From: Streptomyces sp. ASQP_92 | GTDB taxonomy: Bacteria; Actinomycetota; Actinomycetes; Streptomycetales; Streptomycetaceae | DNA: 64,000 nucleotides | Direction: 5' to 3' | Assembly: GCF_025399895.1 (NCBI RefSeq) | Contig: NZ_JAODUA010000020.1 | Span: 41,563-105,562 of the forward strand | Part shown: positions 60,314 through 64,000 of the stretch, one piece after another | Layout of the letters: each line of letters begins with the position of its first letter | How positions within the stretch are numbered: the first letter of the stretch is position 1 | Notes under the pieces: generated by a model | Database searches by the model: none | What the model saw: only the letters and a program-made list of their open reading frames with translations | What the model was told of the DNA's origin: nothing | Position numbers and translations under genes: made by a program

Positions 60314-60924
60314 GTGATCACGTCCCGCACCGCTTCGACGATGTGCGGGTAGGCCCCGCACCGGCACAGGTTGCCGCTCAGCCGTTCGCGGATCTCGTCG
60401 TCGGTCAGCGGCACCGGGTCGCCGGGGGCCCGCTCAGGGTCGGTGACCACGGAGGGCTCGCCGGACTCGGCCTCGGCCAGCATGCCGACGGCCGAGCACA
60501 ACTGGCCCGGGGTGCAGTAGCCGCACTGGAAGGCGTCGCGTTCCAGGAAGGCGCGTTGCAGTGGATGGAGGTCGCCGTCCGTGCCGTCCGTCTCCGCCAG
60601 GCCCTCGACGGTCACGACGTCGCAGCCGTCCATCGCGATGGCGAGAAGGAGACAGCTGTTGGCCCGCCGGCCGTCCACGAGCACCGTGCACGCCCCGCAC
60701 TGACCGTGGTCGCAGCCCTTCTTGGAGCCCGTCAGGGCGAGCCGCTCGCGCAACAGGTCGAGCAGGGTGGTGCGGTGGTCGACCTCGACCGCGTGGGAGG
60801 CGCCGTTCACGCGCAGGGTGACCTGCGATCCGGTGGCGCCGGGGGGAGAGTCCTTGGGGCGGGGCCAGGGCGCGTATCGCGCCGCCGTCCCGGGGCCGCT
60901 GCGGGGCCCCTCGCTGCTTTCCAT
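60310..60924 (-). CDS. 2Fe-2S subunit of the PaoABC-type oxidoreductase
   Basis: The small subunit has 204 residues with two [2Fe-2S] clusters: Cys71, Cys76, Cys79 and Cys91 in GCDHGQCGACTVLVDGRRANSC, and Cys134, Cys137, Cys187 and Cys189 in FQCGYCTPGQ and GNLCRCGAYPH. The N-terminal ~35 residues are Pro/Gly-rich and contain no Tat motif, unlike E. coli PaoA; the enzyme may stay in the cytoplasm. It is the first gene of the operon. Electrons pass through it between the Mo centre and FAD. Confidence 0.9.
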   Translation of the reverse strand: MESSEGPRSGPGTAARYAPWPRPKDSPPGATGSQVTLRVNGASHAVEVDHRTTLLDLLRERLALTGSKKGCDHGQCGACTVLVDGRRANSCLLLAIAMDGCDVVTVEGLAETDGTDGDLHPLQRAFLERDAFQCGYCTPGQLCSAVGMLAEAESGEPSVVTDPERAPGDPVPLTDDEIRERLSGNLCRCGAYPHIVEAVRDVIT

Positions 60925-61021
60925 CGTTCCTCTGTCTCTCGATCCGGACGGCCGGCCGCCGCCCGCATCACCAGCCTCGTACAGCTCGCCCCCTCCGGCA
61001 TCCCGGCGGCCGCCGGCCCGG

Positions 61022-61050
61022 CGGGGGCGACCCGTCCGGGGTCGCCCCCG
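61022..61050 (-). terminator. 12-bp hairpin terminator of dps-like gene
   Basis: CGGGGGCGACCC (61022-61033), 5-nt loop, GGGTCGCCCCCG (61039-61050). It is 20 nt after the stop at 61070. Confidence 0.7.
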
Positions 61051-61069
61051 TTCCGTGGGCCGGTGGCTC

Positions 61070-61543
61070 TCAGCTGTTCTCCGCCCGGAACATCCAGGCG
61101 TGCTTCTCCAGGTCGGCCGTCACGGCGATGAGCAGGTCCTGGCTCACCGGGTCGGGCTCGTCGGTGACCGCGATGCGTTCGCGCATCCGCTCCACGATCC
61201 TGCCGAGCGCCACGACCATGACCTCGACCGCCTCGGAGTCCTTGATCCAGCCCTCGGGCACCGTGCCGATCGCGCTGCTCCCCGCGACGGTGGCCGCGCG
61301 CCCGTCGGGGTTCACACCGAGCGCGGAGGCGCGCTCGGCCACCGTGTCCGAGTGCTGGCGCGCCGTGGTCACCACATCGTCGAGCTGGAGGTGTACGGAG
61401 CGGAAGCGCGGGCCGACCACGTTCCAGTGCACCTGCTTCGCCACGAGCGACAGGTCGACCAGATCGACGAGGGCTCCCTGCAGGGCCGGGCCGACGACCT
61501 TCAGTTCCGCATCCGACAGCGAACTCTTCACGACAGACACCAC
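61070..61543 (-). CDS. Dps-family DNA-binding ferritin-like protein
   Basis: A 157-residue protein. GTG 61543 is preceded by GGAG; a GTG directly after it is also possible. Hallmarks are VAKQVHWNVVGPRFRSVHLQLDDVV (the H-W-N and D-x3-D ferroxidase region) and ERASALGVNPDGRAATV. Oligomers store iron and protect DNA during oxidative stress. There is no long lysine-rich tail. It is a monocistronic gene ending in its own terminator, consistent with stress regulation. Confidence 0.9.
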   Translation of the reverse strand: MVSVVKSSLSDAELKVVGPALQGALVDLVDLSLVAKQVHWNVVGPRFRSVHLQLDDVVTTARQHSDTVAERASALGVNPDGRAATVAGSSAIGTVPEGWIKDSEAVEVMVVALGRIVERMRERIAVTDEPDPVSQDLLIAVTADLEKHAWMFRAENS

Positions 61544-61637
61544 TTCACTCCATTTCGCATGACGGTTATTGGCCCGAACCGTTCATCCGGTCCGATATGT
61601 CGCCTTCCTCGAAAAGCGGGGCGCAAACCGGCGGTGC

Positions 61638-61678
61638 GGAAAAAAGGAAGTGGCCCGCCGGACATTCCGGCGGGCCAC
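61638..61678 (-). terminator. intrinsic terminator of the PRC-barrel gene
   Basis: GTGGCCCGCCGG (61650-61661), loop ACATT, CCGGCGGGCCAC (61667-61678). On the minus strand it is followed by a U-run (CTTCCTTTTTT). It is 26 nt after the stop at 61704 and is the clearest classical terminator of the window. Confidence 0.85.
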
Positions 61679-61703
61679 CAACCAAGCGGTGCGGCAAGGC
61701 AAT

Positions 61704-62054
61704 TCAGAGAAGTGGGGCGCCGTAGTAGCGGCCCACCAGATCGCGGTAACTGGGGTCGTCGAGATGGGTCGCGGGTTGGAACTCCGGCGAATCCTTCACC
61801 TGCTCCCGGGTGAGGGCGACATGGATCCGCTTGTCGTCCGGGTCGAGCCGGGTGACGGTGCCGGCCGGCAGCATCACCCGCTTCCCGAAGATCCACGGCC
61901 CGGTGTCGACCACGAGGTGCGCGGAGCCGACCTCATCGGAGTGGTTGTCCACCTTGCCGATGTCGCCGTCCGCCGCCTCGACCTTCCAACCGCGCAGGTC
62001 GACCCCGGCGAGATGGCCGCTGGTGTCCTTGAAACCCCACAGGTCCTCGTTCAT
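61704..62054 (-). CDS. PRC-barrel domain protein
   Basis: A 116-residue protein from ATG 62054 (AAGGGG upstream). WKVEAADGDIGKVDNHSDEVGSAHLVVDTGPWIFGKRVMLPAGTVTRLD is a typical PRC-barrel beta-barrel. The C-terminus (EQVKDSPEFQPATHLDDPSYRDLVGRYYG) is helical. PRC-barrels bind proteins or RNA in ribosome biogenesis and photosynthesis; stress-related members in Streptomyces lack defined partners. It is monocistronic with a strong terminator, close to CsbD and Dps genes. Confidence 0.85.
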   Translation of the reverse strand: MNEDLWGFKDTSGHLAGVDLRGWKVEAADGDIGKVDNHSDEVGSAHLVVDTGPWIFGKRVMLPAGTVTRLDPDDKRIHVALTREQVKDSPEFQPATHLDDPSYRDLVGRYYGAPLL

Positions 62055-62162
62055 CGCAGGGTGTCCCCTTTCCGTTTCGGGTATCGCGTCCGGGCGCGCG
62101 CCGCTTTCATGAGCGGGCGCCCGCGCGTTCACACGTCCGTCGGGTGGGCGAGCCGCCCGGGA

Positions 62163-62336
62163 TCAGCGGTGGTAGGCGTCGTTCGCCTTCTGCTTCTCCT
62201 CGCGGGTCTCACCCTTGACCTGGTCGATACGGCCTTCGGCGGTGAGCCGTTCGTTTCCGGTGATGCGGCCGATCAGTTCCTTGGCCTTGCCCTTGGCCTG
62301 TTCGGCCCGGGCACCGGCGTTCTCTTCGGCCGACAT
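62163..62336 (-). CDS. CsbD-family stress protein, 57 aa
   Basis: The product starts SAEENAGARAEQAKGKAKELIGRITGNERLTAEGRIDQVKGET, the canonical CsbD sequence. It is small, very hydrophilic and likely partly disordered. GGAGG lies about eight bases before ATG 62336. In Bacillus, csbD is under SigB control; a SigB-type sigma factor lies 600 bp away here. The molecular role is unknown. It is separate from the SsgA-like gene 79 bp upstream. Confidence 0.88.
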   Translation of the reverse strand: MSAEENAGARAEQAKGKAKELIGRITGNERLTAEGRIDQVKGETREEKQKANDAYHR

Positions 62337-62415
62337 GGCGTCGCCTCCAGAATGATTTCTTTGCGGGTACAGCTTGCGCCTGGCCGATTCGGCGGACTTC
62401 AAACGGGTCTCAAGG

Positions 62416-62835
62416 TCACCCGGCGGCCAGGACTTCGGCGAGGAAGGCGTCGACATCGACCGTTTCCTCGCCGCGGGGCACGATGTCGTACGCCCGCTCC
62501 AGGAAGCCGCGCAGCGCGGGCTCCCAGGCGCAGAACACGGCGCTGCCCCACTCGCCGTCGAGGCCGCACCCGGCGAGCTCGATGCGCACCTCGCGCCGCC
62601 CCGCGAGGGTGTGGGGCGCGACGCGTACGTCTCCGTCGCCGGCCTCCTGCCACAGGCCCCGGGCCAGGAGGTCGCGCTCGATGGTCCAGGCGACGGCCAC
62701 GTCCTCCTGAAGCTCGAAGCAGACGCGGACCGCGAAGGGGTCGTTCGCCTCGTAGAGGAGCCGCGTGACCACGGGGACGCGCTCCGATCCGTCGATCTCC
62801 AGGTTCATGAACACGGTCTCGCACAGGGAACTCAC
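62416..62835 (-). CDS. SsgA-like (SALP) sporulation/cell-division regulator
   Basis: A 139-residue protein from GTG 62835 (GGAGG eight bases upstream; an internal ATG follows nine codons later). Pattern VPVVTRLLYEANDPFAVRVCFELQEDVAVAWTIERDLLARGLWQEAGDGDVRVAP is that of the SsgA family, which guides septum placement and peptidoglycan remodelling and is unique to morphologically complex actinomycetes. Homologues localise via FtsZ-linked partners. Neighbouring SigF-type sigma factor suggests developmental expression. Confidence 0.87.
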   Translation of the reverse strand: MSSLCETVFMNLEIDGSERVPVVTRLLYEANDPFAVRVCFELQEDVAVAWTIERDLLARGLWQEAGDGDVRVAPHTLAGRREVRIELAGCGLDGEWGSAVFCAWEPALRGFLERAYDIVPRGEETVDVDAFLAEVLAAG

Positions 62836-62894
62836 GGATCGCCTCCAGCATCCGGGCTCGGGCGGACGGGCACCCGCCCGTGGGGGAATCCATC

Positions 62895-62930
62895 CGCGGC
62901 GGGGCCCGGTCCGCCTCGGGCCCCGCCGCG
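62895..62930 (-). terminator. 14-bp hairpin terminator of the sigma factor gene
   Basis: CGCGGCGGGGCCCG (62895-62908), 8-nt loop, CGGGCCCCGCCGCG (62917-62930). It starts 14 nt after the stop at 62944 and probably isolates the sigma factor transcript from the SsgA-like gene. Confidence 0.75.
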
Positions 62931-62943
62931 ACACCGCCTGAGC

Positions 62944-63852
62944 TCAGGCGTGTGCGGGCTGGTCCTCGGTCATGCCGGCACGGAGCTTGGTCAGGATGCG
63001 CGAGAGCAGGCGTGACACCTGCATCTGCGAGACACCGAGTTCGGCACCGATTTCGGCCTGCGTCAGCTCCTCGCCGAACCGCATGCTGACGATGCGCCGT
63101 TCGCGCTCGGTGAGTTCGCCCATCAGCGGTGCCAGGGACTGAAGGTTCTCCACCTTCTCCATCCCCGGGTCCTCCGTGCCGATGAAGTCCACGAGCGTGC
63201 GGCTGCGGCCCCCGGCCGTGCCGCCCGCCTCTTCGGCGTCGGCGGACATGTCGAGGGAGCCGGCGGTGTAGCCGTTGGCCGCGACCAGGCCCTCGACCAC
63301 TTCCTCCTCGTCCCGGTTCAGATGCGTCGCGAGCTCGCGCACCGTCGGGTCGCGGTCAAGATCGCGGGCCAGGCTCTCCTTGGCCTTCGCGATGTCCACC
63401 CGCAGCTCCTGAAGGCGGCGGGGCACGTGCACGGCCCACGTCGTGTCACGGAAGAAGCGCTTGATCTCCCCCACGATGTACGGCACGGCGAACGAGGTGA
63501 ACTCCACCTCGCGCGACAGCTCGAACCGGTCGATGGCCTTGATCAGGCCGATGGTGCCGACCTGGATCACGTCCTCCATCTCGCCGCTGCCCCGGTTGCG
63601 GAAGCGGCCGGCCGCGAAGCGCACGAGGGAGAGGTTCATCTCGATGAGCGTGTTGCGTGCGTACTGGTACTCGGCCGTGCCCTCTTCCAGTACCTGGAGC
63701 TGCTCGAAGAACACCTTCGAGAGCTCGCGGGCGTCCTTCGGCGCGACCTTTCCCGCATCCTCCACCCAAGGCAACTCCCCCACCCCGGGATCCATGGTCG
63801 TGGCTGCCGTCCGGTCCGTCCGATCCAGGCCCGTCACCTGCGCCGCTGCCAT
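62944..63852 (-). CDS. SigB/F/G-family RNA polymerase sigma factor
   Basis: A 302-residue protein. ATG 63852 is preceded by AGGGAGG; a GTG seven codons upstream is also in frame. Region 2 contains FRNRGSGEMEDVIQVGTIGLIKAIDRFELSREVEFTSF, region 3 WAVHVPRRLQELRVDIAKAKESL, and region 4 LTQAEIGAELGVSQMQVSRLLSRIL. An acidic/Ala-Gly spacer (SADAEEAGGTAGG) separates regions 3 and 4. It belongs to the stress/sporulation subfamily and is a paralogue of the protein at 53235-54035. No anti-sigma gene adjoins it. Confidence 0.92.
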   Translation of the reverse strand: MAAAQVTGLDRTDRTAATTMDPGVGELPWVEDAGKVAPKDARELSKVFFEQLQVLEEGTAEYQYARNTLIEMNLSLVRFAAGRFRNRGSGEMEDVIQVGTIGLIKAIDRFELSREVEFTSFAVPYIVGEIKRFFRDTTWAVHVPRRLQELRVDIAKAKESLARDLDRDPTVRELATHLNRDEEEVVEGLVAANGYTAGSLDMSADAEEAGGTAGGRSRTLVDFIGTEDPGMEKVENLQSLAPLMGELTERERRIVSMRFGEELTQAEIGAELGVSQMQVSRLLSRILTKLRAGMTEDQPAHA

Positions 63853-63957
63853 GAGGACAACCTCCCTAGTCACCGTGGTTCGTCTGTCGAAGCCCTCGGG
63901 TGCCCCCTTCGGTCCGGATCATGCACAGAGTCCCCCGACTGGCCGAAGGCCGGCGAC

Positions 63958-64000
63958 TCGGCAGGTGTCCCGGAGTGCTTCGGCAGCTGTCCCGGAGTGC
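63958..64000. repeat. 22-bp-period direct repeat upstream of the sigma factor
   Basis: TCGGCAGGTGTCCCGGAGTGC (63958-63978) recurs with one mismatch as TCGGCAGCTGTCCCGGAGTGC (63980-64000) and may continue beyond the window. The array lies 106 bp or more upstream of the sigma factor start and could be a regulator-binding tandem site. Confidence 0.5.

Overview
The window is high-G+C chromosomal DNA of a Streptomyces-type actinobacterium. The evidence is the strong G/C third-position bias, GGAGG-type ribosome binding sites, many 4-bp ATGA/GTGA gene overlaps, an SsgA-like sporulation protein, DUF5133, DUF4235 and SigB/F-type sigma factors. I saw no rRNA, tRNA, insertion sequence, phage module or CRISPR array. 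Low-copy remnants of genes lie between about 19.6 and 27 kb.

Layout. 0-6 kb: three secreted proteins on the minus strand, each with a different N-terminal enzyme domain (GH43-like glycosidase, lysozyme-like, NlpC/P60-like) joined to the same seven-repeat PLL-type beta-propeller. A 436-bp stretch is almost identical between two of them. 6-10 kb: a small stress-type cluster (holin-like membrane protein, DUF3618, DUF4235, divergent SRPBCC protein, ANTAR-GAF regulator, DUF5133, response regulator) with a pair of divergent SigB-like promoters. 10-17 kb: secreted M4 metalloprotease, large LAL-type LuxR regulator, cytosolic-looking substrate-binding protein. 17-28 kb: HAD hydrolase, XRE-TPR regulator, several small actinobacterial orphans (one probably frameshifted), Eis-like GNAT, two clear gene remnants, SRPBCC, darcynin, NmrA, SDR and cupin genes. 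28-38 kb: class C serine hydrolase, PAP2 protein, NmrA/WYL divergent pair, AlkZ-like protein, two MFS transporters. 38-46.5 kb: a 1579-aa protein of unknown function, an MHS-type MFS transporter, a methyltransferase and a YihY protein.

46.6-52.6 kb is the most interesting region: a compact minus-strand RiPP operon running MFS exporter, S9 prolyl-oligopeptidase-type peptidase, 39-aa precursor peptide, cobalamin-type radical SAM C-methyltransferase, DUF5825 protein. The precursor start lies inside the peptidase 3' end, and a perfect 20-bp hairpin separates precursor and enzyme genes, as expected if the peptide must be made in excess.

53.2-63.9 kb: stress and development genes, all on the minus strand: two SigB/F-family sigma factors, DUF4142 secreted protein, flavodoxin-fold reductase, GAF-SpoIIE phosphatase, a PaoABC-type molybdenum aldehyde/xanthine oxidase operon, Dps, PRC-barrel protein, CsbD and an SsgA-like regulator. 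Several of these end in strong hairpin terminators.
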